From NCBI RefSeq assembly GCF_009730595.1, contig NZ_CP046276.1, forward strand, positions 372,001 through 436,000: a stretch of DNA of 64,000 bases, in the 5' to 3' direction. The stretch is from Spiroplasma tabanidicola (GTDB lineage Bacteria; Bacillota_I; Bacilli_A; Mycoplasmatales; Mycoplasmataceae). The notes beneath the pieces were generated by a model. It searched no databases and was not told the origin of the DNA. It saw nothing but the letters and a program-made list of their open reading frames with translations. The position numbers and the translations under genes are program-made. Positions 18,995-30,083 of the stretch are shown one piece after another (the stretch's first letter is position 1; the number at the start of each line of letters is the position of its first letter).

Positions 18995-21040
18995 ATGGGC
19001 TACAAATTAGGGGCGTTAGTATCTTATAATGATGAAAATTGAGTAATAATTGATGTTAAAACTAAGGAAATATCAGATGGGCAATTGATATTTTTAAAAA
19101 TTAAAAACGTATTATCTCAAGAAATATTAAATGTTAGTTCTAATGTGGTTAAAGAAGTTGAAATTAAACCAATAAAAGAAGAACAAAGAGAAAATCTTGA
19201 AGATACACAATATATTCAATCATTTTTCAATGGGGTTGGTGAAGAAGATTCTGATGAATTTTTCAACCTTGGTGAAGAAGAATCGTTATTTGATATAGAA
19301 GAAATCGAAATTGATAGTACTTTAAAAAGTATTGAAAAGGATGACGAAATCAAGCTAAACGAAGAAGAAGAAAATGAAGTTTTAGGTAAAATTGATGAGC
19401 CTAAAAATTTTGAACGTCCAGATACAAGAGTTCATTTTTCTACTCCAATAAATCCTGATTTGACAGGATCATTATCAAGAACTCCTGCAGTAGATGAAAC
19501 TTTAAGTGATATGGAACCGGTTGCAATTTTTAATAAAGAAAAAAGAGTATCTAACAATAGTTTAGATAAACTTTATGAAACACCAAAAATCATGCCATCA
19601 AGAGTAAGGGGAAACGACAATAGTATCAACATCTTTGATAATAATGTAGCAATCAAAAACAGTATTTTTAATAATCAAAATGAGCAAAAACAAAATGATT
19701 ACAACCAATCAAATATAAAAGATAAACATAATCATAATTATAATAATCATACAAATTTTGAAAATAATCAAAATATGTATCGAGAAAATTTTAATAATAG
19801 CAATTTGCAATATCAAAACAGTTTTAGTAATGCTGCTCAAGAAAACGTATCAAGTATCACAATAAATAACGATAGTTTAGAACAAAATATAAATGCAAGT
19901 AATAAAGTTCAAGAAAGTGTTATTACAAATGATAACACTAGAATGTTAAGTGCATTTGAAAGAAAAATTGGAAGCATAATAACAAAAGAAATACCTGAAA
20001 ATAAAAACAACATTTTAGAAACTCAAACTATTAAAACAAAAGAAATAAAAACTGAACTTAATAGTATTGAAAATAAGCCGAATAATAATTTTGAAGTATT
20101 AAAAGAAACAAACATTGAAATAATAAAAAAATTAAAAAATAAGTCAGAAAATCAAAACATAATTGATCAAAACCAAAGTTTCGAAAAGAAAATGGCAGAT
20201 CCAAATATATATGATTATACAAAAGATTCCAATAAACCAAGTGAACCTGTATTTAATGAATCATTTGAAGATAGTGAATTAACAGCTTCTCAAACTGATA
20301 AACTTGTAATTGAAGGTCTTGCCAATAAAGACGAAAAAGTTATTGAAAAACATTTTGATGCTTTAACAACCGGTCCGTTAAATACAAAGAAGTTATTAGA
20401 TAATTTTAATAAGCAACAAAAAATAGCAAAAAATCTAGATCTAAATTTTAAAGAAAGTTTAGATGAGAATGAAAATAATATCTTTGGACAAAATTCTCAG
20501 TTTAATAAAAAAGCATTAAACGAATCGATAATTTATAAGAGATTTAAAACTTTAACTTGCTGATTAATATTTTTATTTGTTATAGGATTTATAACTCCTT
20601 TAGTTGGCATATTTATGAAATCAAGTTATGCTTATTTAGATTTAAAAAGTTTTAATTTCAACCAAATTTTAGCAAAAGTATTTCATATGTATTTATTTGA
20701 GACGGACGCGTTTATAAACTTTAAAGTATATGCAATAGGAGACATAGTGCTAATTATTTTAACGCCAATGCTTTTATTTACTTTTGCAATATATCTAATC
20801 GTTTATCTTGTTTGTGTAAGTGATAAACAATACAAAAAAATAGCATTCTACAACTTTGAATTAGGAAGCAAAATTGAAGTTATAGAACAAATTCAAGAAT
20901 TCAACAATGAAACCAGTTTATATTTATTAAAAATTCATAATGATATGAAAAAAATAAAAAAAGAAGTTAAAAGCTTTAAAACAAAGGATAATACAAATAC
21001 TAAATCAGAAAAAGAGCAACCAATAAATATTCAACATTAG
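18995..21040 (+). CDS. Large Asn/Glu-rich protein with C-terminal membrane helices
   Basis: 681 aa; family not recognised. The first 45 residues look like a compact beta module (MGYKLGALVSYNDENWVIIDV). Residues about 55-500 are acidic, then Asn/Gln-rich and low in complexity, likely disordered. Two hydrophobic helices follow: about 523-545, directly after a TGA-coded Trp, and about 585-608. The last 70 residues are a charged cytoplasmic helix. The start has a GAGGTG site. The layout suggests a membrane-tethered scaffold with a long flexible arm, perhaps in cell shape or division; that is inference only. Confidence 0.65.
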
Positions 21041-21105
21041 TTTGAGATATTTATTGTTTTTTGTATTAAAATATAATATGTATTTTTTAAAGGAGATTGT
21101 AAAAA

Positions 21106-22590
21106 ATGAATAATTGAGATCTTTTAATATTATTACCAATTATTTTTGTTAGTAGTATTTTTGTAATTTTTTTTATAATCCATAAAGAAAAAATAAAGCT
21201 AAAAGCAGGACTATTTTTAGGAGAAATTTTTATTTTTTGATTAGGAGTGGCTTTTATTGGTTATCAATTAACAAATGCTGCTAACACAATCATTAAAAGC
21301 ATTGATTCGATGGCTTATATATTAATAATTTTATTTAGCTCTAGTTTATTTGCAATATTTCTTAAACCTTTAGCCACTTTTTTTACTGGTGTAATAAGAA
21401 AGAGAAAATTTTGAACAATTTTATCTTATTCAATTTTGATTTTTATTTCGTTTGTTTTGATTTTTGTTAAATTAAACCAACTAACAATAGGAATAATTTC
21501 TTTATTTTATGCTATTCTATTATCTACATCTACAATTCATAATTTGATTTTAAATGAACAATTTTATTATAGAGTAAACACTTTACCTTCAACTTGAATT
21601 TGTTATACATTTATCGGTTTAGGTTCTGCATTTGGAGTTTATATTGCAAATATACAATCAGTAGTTTTTAAAAGTATTAATTTTTTAGACTTAGATATTA
21701 TTGCGTTATTGATTGGGTTAATTGTTTTGTTATCAACAATTTTTATTTTAAAAGAAAATAAAAGTCTTGCAGGAGCATTTGATAAAGAAGTGATAATTCA
21801 ATTACCTAAAAAAAATAATTGAAATTTTATGTTAATTTATACTTTAACTTTACTCTTATCTTTAACATATTCAATATCAAATTCTATAATCACTCAAACA
21901 TTTTTAAGCTTAAAGTTTTTAGAATATGGACTTTCAAAAGAACAAATCGAAACATGATTAAGAACTTTTAATAATGCTTTTATCATTCCTTCATTAATTA
22001 TTTCTTATTTTATATTTAAATATTTATTAAAATATTTTGGTCAAAAATATTTATTTATGATGAACTTGTTGGTTTTATTTATTATGTATACTATTCTAGT
22101 GTTTATTACTAATCCTTATATTTTCATATTTTTAAATATATTTATAGGAATAACTTATACTCAACTTATTTATACTTTATTCTCGTTTTGTATGTTTTGA
22201 AATTATAGAGCGCCAAAAAATCCTGTTACAGGTTTTTTTGGTTCTGCACTATTTTTAGGAAAATTTATAATAGAGTCAATTGAAAATATTTTAATAAAAC
22301 AAAAAGTTTCTATTTTTAAAGATTTTTATAAAATTTGAGATATAAATAATAATGATCAATTAACAGCGATAAAAAATCAATATTTTGATGTATTATCAAT
22401 CTTATTCTCAGTTTGTGTTGCATTAACATTAATAATTGCTTTGATTTATTATTATAGTAGTAATAAATTGATTGCTGATTTTATAAATTATCGATTAGCT
22501 ACGCAAAATTTAAAAGGAATTTTAAAAAGAAGAGTTATTGAAAAAACAAAAACACAAATTAACGTTGAAGATTTAAAAGTTAAAGTTTAA
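21106..22590 (+). CDS. MFS-like multi-pass membrane protein
   Basis: 494 aa with about 12 hydrophobic helices in two halves, joined by a short loop near residues 225-245 (LAGAFDKEVIIQLPKKNNW). The architecture matches the major facilitator superfamily, but no substrate-specific motif is evident. In-frame TGA codons (Trp) break it into short pieces under the standard code, so it is easily missed. The start ATG follows AAAGGAGATTG. The Lys-rich C-terminal tail is cytoplasmic. It stands between the Asn-rich protein and the convergent ispG. Confidence 0.65.
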
Positions 22591-22615
22591 AATATTTTTT
22601 TAATTTAATAAATAT

Positions 22616-22648
22616 AAAAAAAGCAACAATTAAGTTTGTTGCTTTTTT
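22616..22648. terminator. Bidirectional intrinsic terminator
   Basis: AAAAAAGCAACA / TGTTGCTTTTTT stem between the convergent MFS-like gene and ispG; it overlaps the last codons of ispG. Confidence 0.85.
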
Positions 22649-23706
22649 CAATTATCATAATACTCATTTATTAAATTTTTTAGTTCGGGAACTAAATAAT
22701 TTTGTTCTACAGTTTTAAAAATTTCTCCTTTTTTAAAAATTATTCCGCCATTTCTGCCTCCAGCAATCCCGATATCAGCTTGACTTGCTTCTCCGGGTCC
22801 GTTAACAACACAACCTAATATTGCAATTTTTAAAGGAAATTTGAAACTTTCAACATATTCTTCAATTTCATTTACAACATCTTTTAAATCAAATTCAAGT
22901 CTTCCGCAAGTTGGACAGGCAATAACTTCGACCATATTATCAAACAAACCTATAGAGTTAAGTAATCTTTTTGCAACTTTTATTTCCATTATTGGGTCTT
23001 CACTTAAACTAATTCTTATTGTAGAACCGATGCCTTGATATAATAGGTATCCAATTCCAAAACTTGATTTTATAGCTCCGTTTAATAAACTTCCTGCTTC
23101 GGTTATCCCGATATGAGCAGGATAATCTCAAATTTCGCTTGCCATACTATATGCTTCAATTGCCATTATTGGATCTGTTGCTTTTAGAGAATAAATAATG
23201 TCATAAAATTCATACTTTTCTAGAATTTCAATATGTTCTCTTAACGATTCCACCATGCATTTAGATGTTCATCCATATTTTTGAACTAGTTTTTTTGGTA
23301 GACTACCAGAATTAATGCCTATTCTTATAGGAATCTTTTTGTCTTTACATTTTTGAACTACAGCAATTGTATTTTCTTCTATTCCGATATTACCAGGATT
23401 TATTCTAATTTTTGCACAACCGGCATCTGCTGCGATTAAAGCGAACTTATAATTGAAATGGATATCTGCTACAACTGGGATTGGACTTTTTTCAACTATT
23501 TCTTTTAAGGCGTTTGCATCGTGTATACCTAAAACTGCAACTCTTACAACTTCACAACCCTCTTTATACAATTCGTTTATTTGTTTTAAAGTTTCATTAA
23601 CATTATGAGTTTTAGAAGTTGTCATTGATTGAATAACAACTTTATTGTTGCCTCCAATTTGAACATTTCCAACATAAATTTTTCTCGTTTTTTCTCGTTT
23701 TATCAT
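22630..23706 (-). CDS. ispG: 4-hydroxy-3-methylbut-2-enyl-diphosphate synthase (IspG/GcpE)
   Basis: 358 aa enzyme of the MEP isoprenoid pathway; converts MEcPP to HMBPP using a [4Fe-4S] cluster. The TIM-barrel half is clear (VQIGGNNKVVIQSMTTSKT, VVADIHFNYKFALIA, KIRINPGNIG). The cluster-binding half has CPTCGR and GCVVNGPGEAS, supplying the Cys-x2-Cys, Cys and Glu ligands. TGA codons in both gaps code Trp; the final one lies six codons before the TAA at 22630. The start at 23706 (MIKREKTRK) has an AGAGAGA site; earlier in-frame ATG lacks one. The reductant would be a ferredoxin or flavodoxin; a ferredoxin gene is found at 34191. Confidence 0.93.
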
Positions 23707-23798
23707 TAAAAAATCTCTCTCAATTCTTCTATAAAAAATAATACCATACCAATATAGAAACAAATATTTAATATATAATTAATCTTGTGGGGTAAATT

Positions 23799-24650
23799 AT
23801 GGCTGATAAAATTACGTTGAAAGATATTGTCGAAATAAACAAAATTTTAACAAAAAAATCATATAATTCTTTAAAAGAGTTTAATACTTATTTAGATGTA
23901 ATTGGCGAATATATTGATGATACTTTTTTTAAACAAAATATCATCGCTGAAAAACTTATTAAACATCAAGAATTAAGCTCAAGATTTATAGATTTGCAAT
24001 TTGAAGAAAGTAGTTTAAATCTTTCATATAAAAATTTGCATGATTATTTATCAAATTGTAAAAGAGCCATTGAAAAAGCATTATATAGCGATTCGAGTAT
24101 TTTTAATTTTTCAATATTTGTAGAAATAAAAAGTATTGTTAGATACATTTTAGAAAAAACATATGAAATCGAAAGTTTAACGGATTATGAAACTTTATAT
24201 GGTATTAATACTATTGAATTTCATCAACAAAATGAAACTTTTAAATATCTTTATAGTGTTTTTGATAAATTTACATATATTGCTCGTCATTTAAACGAAA
24301 GATTTTTAAAACATAATAAAATCGATGTTAGTGAATTGTCTTTAAAATTTTTTAAAGATTTTCCTAATGATATTTCTTTTTTAGCCCAAAATGTTGCTTC
24401 TTATCAAGTATTAGTTACAACAATTGAAACTATTACATATTCAAAAGCATGACACTTTGTTAGAAAATTAAGAAATATTTTAGAGCATGATTTTGCAGAC
24501 CCATCAGAAAAATATAATATAACATTTTTAATAGAGTTATTATTTATAATAATTGGTAGAATAATGTTGGTTTTAAACAAGACTTTAATGTCAGAATCTG
24601 ATATTAGAAAAACTTTAGAAGATTTACAAAAACAAGAGAGGGATGAGTAA
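23799..24650 (+). CDS. Uncharacterised helical protein with HEPN-like motif
   Basis: 283 aa, predicted almost entirely helical, with no signal or membrane segment apart from one hydrophobic helix near the end (FLIELLFIIIGRIMLVL). Residues 225-230 read RNILEH, which fits the R-N-x3-H signature of HEPN ribonuclease domains, and the surrounding sequence (WHFVRKLRNILEHDF) sits in a helix as expected. The motif is short and could be chance. It is divergent from ispG and overlaps the scpA start by eight bases, so it is translationally coupled to scpA-scpB. TGA at 24450 is Trp. Confidence 0.6.
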
Positions 24651-25404
24651 TTTGAAAGAAAGATGAAATCAAGTTGAACTCGAAAACTTTACAGGTCCTT
24701 TAGATCTTTTATTACAAATGATAAAAGATAAACAAGTAAGTATTTTAGAAATAAATCTTTTAGAATTATCAAATCAATATCTAGAATATATAAAAAAAAT
24801 AGCTGACAAAGATATAGAACTTGCAAGTGAATATTTAGTAATGGCTGCTTATTTTTTAGAACTAAAATCAAAATTTTTAATACCTAAAGAAGAAGTATTA
24901 GTTGATGGAGATTATGAAGAAGATCAAAGAAAAGAATTATTAAATCGTCTTTTAGAATATCATAAGATTAAAGAAGTTACTGAGTTTTTTAAAGAGCAAC
25001 AAATTGAATCTTTAAAAGGATTGAGTAAAGCAAAATCTATTATTAAAATTACAAGAATTGATGATGAAAAATTACCATTAGCTCCAAATAATATTAACTT
25101 AGATAAATTTTCAAAAATTTTTTTAAGAGCCATTGAAAAATCTAAATTTAGAACTGTTGAAACAAATATTCTTACAACAACAGAAGTTTCACCAGAAGAA
25201 ATTGCAAATGAAATTAAAAAGCATTTAATAAAACATAGTATTGACAAAATAAAATTAGAAGATTTGATTGAACAAAAAGACTTTTCATTAAGAATGCTTG
25301 TAGCAACTTTTATGGCAGTTTTAGACTTAGCTTCAAAAAAACTTATAAATATTTTTCAAGAAGGTGACGATATCATCGTTGAAAATATTAGCAAAGGAGA
25401 ATAA
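24643..25404 (+). CDS. scpA: Segregation and condensation protein A
   Basis: 253 aa kleisin that bridges SMC heads with ScpB for chromosome segregation. The N-terminal ScpA signature is NFTGPLDLLLQMIKDKQ, followed by SEYLVMAAYFLELKSKFLIP. The start is the ATG at 24643 inside the end of the previous gene, with GAGAGG upstream; a TTG at 24652 is the alternative. TGA at 24664 is Trp. It ends three bases before scpB. Confidence 0.93.
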
Positions 25405-25407
25405 TCA

Positions 25408-25962
25408 ATGAATTTCAAAAAACAAATGGCAATTGTTGAAGGTTTATTTTTTGTAAACGGAGATGAAGGGACAAGTATAGAAGATATTAAACTTATTTTA
25501 GAAATTAATGATGAAAAAAAAATTGTTGAAGTTATTAATGCTTTAATAGAAAAATATCAAAAAGATGATTCATGTGGATTAGAAATTCAAAACTTTGCAA
25601 AAACAAAATATCGAATGATAACAAAAAAAGAAAATGTTGAGTTTTATACAAAGTTATCTAATATAAAAACAGAAACAAAATTATCAACCGCAAGTATAGA
25701 AACACTTTCTATTATCGCCTATAAAGGTCCAATCACTAGAGCTGCAGTCGAAAACATAAGAGGAGTAAATTGTGATGCTATCTTTTATAAATTAAAAACT
25801 AGAAATTTAATTACAAATGTTGGTAAAAGTGATGAGGTTGGAAAACCAAGTCTTTATAAAGTTACAGATAGTTTTTTAAAGTATTTTAATTTAAAAAGTC
25901 TTGATGATTTACCAAAAATAGAAGATGAAAGCAAAAATGAAAAAGACATTTTTGGAAGGTAA
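25408..25962 (+). CDS. scpB: Segregation and condensation protein B
   Basis: 184 aa, tandem winged-helix partner of ScpA. The second winged helix carries the family sequence LSIIAYKGPITRAAVENIRGVN and GKPSLYKVTDSFLKYF. It forms one operon with scpA and rluB (5-nt gap), the usual order in Firmicutes and mollicutes. Confidence 0.94.
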   Translation: MNFKKQMAIVEGLFFVNGDEGTSIEDIKLILEINDEKKIVEVINALIEKYQKDDSCGLEIQNFAKTKYRMITKKENVEFYTKLSNIKTETKLSTASIETLSIIAYKGPITRAAVENIRGVNCDAIFYKLKTRNLITNVGKSDEVGKPSLYKVTDSFLKYFNLKSLDDLPKIEDESKNEKDIFGR

Positions 25963-25967
25963 ATAAA

Positions 25968-26708
25968 ATGGAGAGATTACAAAAAATTATAGCAGCAAGA
26001 GGATATTGTTCTAGAAGACAAGCGGAAAATTTGATTGCTCAAGGAAAAGTAAAAGTAAATGGTGTAGTTGTAACAGAAGCTGGTAGTTCTTTTGATAAAA
26101 ATGTTGTTATTTTTATCAATAACAAGGAAGTAAAAAAAGTAAGCGATAAAGTTTATTATTTATTCAATAAACCTAGATTAGTTTTAACAACAATGAATGA
26201 TCCAAAAGGTAGACCGACTGTTGCAGATTATTTTAAAGATTCTAAAATTAGAGTGTTTCCTGTCGGAAGACTTGATTATGATGTAAGTGGAGCGCTTATT
26301 ATGACAAATGATGGTGAGTTTGCTAACTTTGTTATGCATCCAAGATATGAGTTTAGAAAAACTTATCAAGCACTATGCAAAGGAACTGTTTCAAAGCAAC
26401 AAATTAAAAAATTGATAGTTGGAGTTATTATTGATGATGATTATAAGACTAAAGCAATTTATGCAAAGTTAGTTAATTATGATGCAAAATTTGATGAATC
26501 AATAGTAGAGATAACAGTTGCCGAAGGAAGAAAACATCATGTTAAAAAAATGCTTATTGCAGCAGATATATTTTTAAAAAAATTAAAAAGAACACAAATT
26601 GAATTTTTAGAAATTAGTGATGTTAAATTAGGAACTTATCGTGCATTAAAGACGCATGAAGTTAAAATGTTTTATGGTTTATATAATTCAAATAATCGAA
26701 AAAACTAA
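25968..26708 (+). CDS. rluB: 23S rRNA pseudouridine synthase (RluB-type)
   Basis: 246 aa. An N-terminal S4 RNA-binding domain (ERLQKIIAARGYCSRRQAENLI, residues 2-23) precedes the RsuA/RluB catalytic domain. The catalytic Asp lies in VGRLDYDVSGALIMTNDGEF (about residues 91-110). RluB makes pseudouridine 2605 in 23S rRNA; the RluB/RsuA split is inferred from the scpAB context. It is the last gene of the scpA-scpB-rluB operon. Confidence 0.9.
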   Translation: MERLQKIIAARGYCSRRQAENLIAQGKVKVNGVVVTEAGSSFDKNVVIFINNKEVKKVSDKVYYLFNKPRLVLTTMNDPKGRPTVADYFKDSKIRVFPVGRLDYDVSGALIMTNDGEFANFVMHPRYEFRKTYQALCKGTVSKQQIKKLIVGVIIDDDYKTKAIYAKLVNYDAKFDESIVEITVAEGRKHHVKKMLIAADIFLKKLKRTQIEFLEISDVKLGTYRALKTHEVKMFYGLYNSNNRKN

Positions 26709-26768
26709 TTTTTATTTTCATCAAATTAAAAATATTGTAAAATTTTAAGTATAAGTAAAGAGGTTTAT

Positions 26769-27485
26769 ATGGGAAGAGCACACGAAGTTAGAAAACAAAG
26801 TATGGAAAAAACGGCTGCAATGAAGTCGGCAATTTACGGAAGAGCTGCAAAAGAGATTTATATGGCAGCAAAAAGCGGAAGCGCAGATCCGGATTCAAAC
26901 TTAGCATTAAGAAGTGCAATTGATAAAGCTAAATCAAAACAAGTTCCAGCAGATGTAATTCAAAGAGCGATTAAAAGAGCATCTGGAGGAGATGCGGAAA
27001 ATTATACTTCAAATAGATATGAAGGATATGGTCCGGGAAACTCAATGATAATTGTTGATTCATTAACAACTAATGTTAATAGAGCAATTGCCGAAATTAG
27101 AGATGCATTTAATAAAAATGGCGGAAAAATTGCAAACTCTGGATCAGTTTCGCATTCATTTCAAGCAACTAGTTTATTTGCTTTTGAAGGAAAAAGTGTA
27201 GAAGAAGTTTTAGAGTTATTAATGGAATCAGATTGCGAAGTTAATGATGTTGTTGAAGAAGAAGGTCTAACAATTGTTTATGCACCTTTTAACTCATTTA
27301 ATTCTGTAAAACAAGTTTTAGATAACATCGGAATTGGTGATTATAAGATAGCAGAAACTATAATGTTAGCAGATGAAAATATAAAAATTGAAGATGAAGA
27401 AGCAGTTGCTAATTTTGAAAAACTTATTAATAAGTTAAATGAGTTAGAAGATGTTCAAAACGTTTATCATAATGTAGAAGACTAG
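26769..27485 (+). CDS. yebC: YebC/PmpR family protein
   Basis: 238 aa, the standard length. Family sequences: MGRAHEVRKQSMEKTAAMKS, DSNLALRSAIDKAKSKQVPADVIQRAIKRASG, and YEGYGPGNSMIIVDSLTTN. Members have been described as transcription regulators and, more recently, as factors affecting translation of difficult sequences. It has its own upstream region and a terminator after the stop. Confidence 0.94.
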   Translation: MGRAHEVRKQSMEKTAAMKSAIYGRAAKEIYMAAKSGSADPDSNLALRSAIDKAKSKQVPADVIQRAIKRASGGDAENYTSNRYEGYGPGNSMIIVDSLTTNVNRAIAEIRDAFNKNGGKIANSGSVSHSFQATSLFAFEGKSVEEVLELLMESDCEVNDVVEEEGLTIVYAPFNSFNSVKQVLDNIGIGDYKIAETIMLADENIKIEDEEAVANFEKLINKLNELEDVQNVYHNVED

Positions 27486-27510
27486 ACTATGTTAATAACA
27501 TAGTCTTTAT
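27483..27510 (+). terminator. Intrinsic terminator after yebC
   Basis: AGACTATGTT/AACATAGTCT stem with an AAT-type loop followed by TTATTTT. It starts within the yebC stop. Confidence 0.8.
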
Positions 27511-27515
27511 TTTGT

Positions 27516-27521
27516 TATAAT
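27516..27521 (+). promoter_or_regulatory. Probable -10 box for glpX
   Basis: TATAAT just after the yebC terminator and 21 bases before the glpX start. Confidence 0.5.
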
Positions 27522-27541
27522 AAAAATATTGGAGAATATAA

Positions 27542-28561
27542 ATGAATAGAGATATAGTTTTACTTAGAGCTGTTGAAGTAGCCGCACTTGCAACTCACAA
27601 ATATATTGGAAGAAAAGATAAAAAATTAATAGATCAAGCAGCAGTTGAAGCACTAGAAGTAATATTAAAAAACGAAAAAGATTTCAAATTAAAAGTTGTT
27701 AATGGTGAAGGAGAGCTTGATGAAGCGCCAATGTTATATTCGGGACAAATTTTGGGAGACATTGAAAATCCTGAGGCTAAAATTTATGATTTATCTGTTG
27801 ATCCTGTTGAAGGTACTTATCCTGCTGCGTATAATTTTGCAGGTAGTGTTGCTGCAATTGCAGTTTCAAGATTAAACACTCAATTGCAATTACCAGAAAT
27901 GTATATGGAAAAACTATTTGTAAGTGATGAGTTTAGAGAATGGATAGATTTAAAAAAAGGAATTATTAATGTAATCAAAGATATGCAAAAGTTTTGTCAA
28001 CGAAAAGACTTAAAATGTATTATTTTAGATAAACCAAGACATAAAGAAATTATTGAAGAACTAAGTGCAATTGGTGTCATAGTTAGAATGATTCAAGATG
28101 GAGATGTTCTTGCGGCAATCGATGTTGTGAATGGTGCTGCTGATTTTGTTTATGGAATTGGCGGAGCGCCTGAAGGGAGTTTAATGGCATCTTTAGCAAT
28201 TGCTTCAGGATGTAAAATGCAATCACGTTTAGTTCCTTATCAAGAAATTTGACCAAATGAAAAAGAAACTAAACTAAGAATGCAAACAGAAAATGCATGA
28301 ATAGAAAAACATAATATTGATTTTGATACAATCTTAGAAGATTTAGATTTAATAGCTGATGAAAGGGCAAGGTTTTTTGCAGCAGGAATAACTGCTGGCG
28401 GTTCATTAAGACCAATTGATTATAAAAATGGTAAATTCTATGTTAATGCATTTATGGCAAGTCATGGAATAGCGAGAAATATAAAATCAGTTTATGATAT
28501 TAAAAAAGTAAATGCTTTAAAACCAGGCATTAAATCAATATTTGATAAATACAAAAGATAA
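27542..28561 (+). CDS. glpX: Class II fructose-1,6-bisphosphatase (GlpX)
   Basis: 339 aa, phosphatase of gluconeogenesis. Recognisable GlpX segments: NRDIVLLRAVEVAALATHKY, the catalytic DPVEGTYPAA (class II signature, about residues 87-96), NGEGELDEAPMLYSG (Glu ligand), and VYGIGGAPEGSLMA. TGA at 28250 (EIWPNEKE) and 28299 is Trp. The GGAG site is seven bases before the start. In a sugar-importing mollicute it may serve pentose or sedoheptulose phosphate metabolism rather than true gluconeogenesis; that is inference. Confidence 0.93.
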
Positions 28562-28607
28562 ATTCAGTAAATATGTAATTAATAATTTTGGAAGGAGAGT
28601 AAATAAT

Positions 28608-29390
28608 ATGTCAATTATAGTTTATGTTGCAACAGCACTTACATTAGTTTGTTTAATAACATTAAAAATGTTTAATATATATATTTATTCTTCTATAAAA
28701 GTTGTAAATATAAACTCTGCTGATATAAATATATCAACGTCTAAAATAAATGATATAACTACAAAACTAGTAAGTTATTTAAATGTAACAGATTTAAAAA
28801 TTATTTATGGAGAAACAGATTTTTATTGCAGAATTACAAAAATGCTTAATCGAAAAAAACAATTAGTCGAAATACCAAAATGGATTATGCCAAGTGTGGG
28901 TTATGAATTAGACTATTTAATAGCAAGCATTTGATATAACTCAAAACTTTATAAAAAAGATAAATATATTAAAAGATATAATTTTGTGGCTCAAATTTTA
29001 CCTTCAACTTTTATTTTGATTTATATAGTTGCTTTAATATTAGATCTTATTTTAATTATTTTAAATAAATATATTTTGAGTGATTTTGATTATTATGGTA
29101 GTTTTTTTGAATTTTTAGGTAAGTTTTTTATACTTGATTTTATAGCTATTTTATTTTTCTTTATGTATATAACTTGTTTGTTTTTTGCAACAAAACATAA
29201 AATAAATATAGAAGCAACTTATGAAAGAGAAATTGTAAAATTTGTCGATGAAAATTGCGAAGGTTATAAATCTGATATTGGTGCTGCAAGAGTATATTCT
29301 TTAAAAATTGATAAATTGTATTTAAATACATTTTTGTTTAATAAAAAAACAAGTAATATCAAATTTTGTGGACCTTTTACTATGTTATAA
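28608..29390 (+). CDS. Uncharacterised membrane protein, possibly a degenerate YugP-type protein
   Basis: 260 aa. One N-terminal helix (about 3-27), a soluble stretch to about residue 125, two more helices (about 128-148 and 165-190), and a soluble C-terminus. The spacing and the segment NVTDLKIIYGETDFYCRITK loosely resemble the YugP membrane metallopeptidases, but the HExxH site is absent where it would fall (ASIWYNS). If related, it would be catalytically dead; the link is weak. It follows glpX with a GGAAGGAG site, so co-transcription is likely. Confidence 0.5.
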
Positions 29391-29392
29391 AT

Positions 29393-29425
29393 AAAAACTC
29401 ATATAGTTTATCTATATGAGTTTTT
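29393..29425. terminator. Bidirectional intrinsic terminator
   Basis: AAAAACTCATATAG / CTATATGAGTTTTT stem between the convergent membrane-protein gene and ppa. Confidence 0.88.
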
Positions 29426-29426
29426 A

Positions 29427-29990
29427 TTATGCTTGACCTAAACCTTTTTCTTTTCATTCAGTAAGAATTTCTTCTTTACCTCCAGGTTTTAAATAACGAT
29501 CTTTATATTGTTGATATCTTTCTTTACATTCTATAATTTCTTTTTCTGCATGATCAACATCACCTCATCCATCGATTCTGACTTCTTTTTTTTGTAAAGA
29601 TTTATATTGTAAGAAGAAGTTTTCGATTTCATCTTTTAAATGTTGAGGAACATCACTTATCTTTTGATATGCATTAAATCTAGGATCATCATGAAATACA
29701 CCAAATAATTTTGTATCGATCTCTCCGGCGTCTATCATTTTAATACTTCCAAGAATTCTTATTTTCACTTTAACCCCTGGCATTGTAGGATAAGTTACTA
29801 AACTAATTACATCAAGTGGATCTCCATCTCAATCTAAAGTTTCATCAATAAATCCATATTCTCCTGGATAAAAGTTTGCTCCATATAAAACTCTATCTAA
29901 ACTAATTGATTTTGAAGCAATATCATATTCATATTTATTTGAACTACCTTTTGGAATTTCAACTATCATTTCAATTACATTATTTTTCAT
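29427..29990 (-). CDS. ppa: Inorganic pyrophosphatase (family I)
   Basis: 187 aa. Family I signature DWDGDPLDVI carries the metal-binding Asp residues, preceded by YEYD and YGANFYPGEYGFIDETLD. It hydrolyses pyrophosphate, pulling nucleic-acid and aminoacyl-tRNA synthesis forward. The start at 29990 has an AGGAGATA site. TGA codes Trp in LDWDGD and at two further points. It is transcribed alone and converges on the previous gene. Confidence 0.95.
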
Positions 29991-30083
29991 ATTTTATTTA
30001 TCTCCTTATACATATTCATTTTATAGTAAAATATTTCTATATTTTGATAAAGTAACAAATTAAAGAAAGGCATTTTAATAAAA

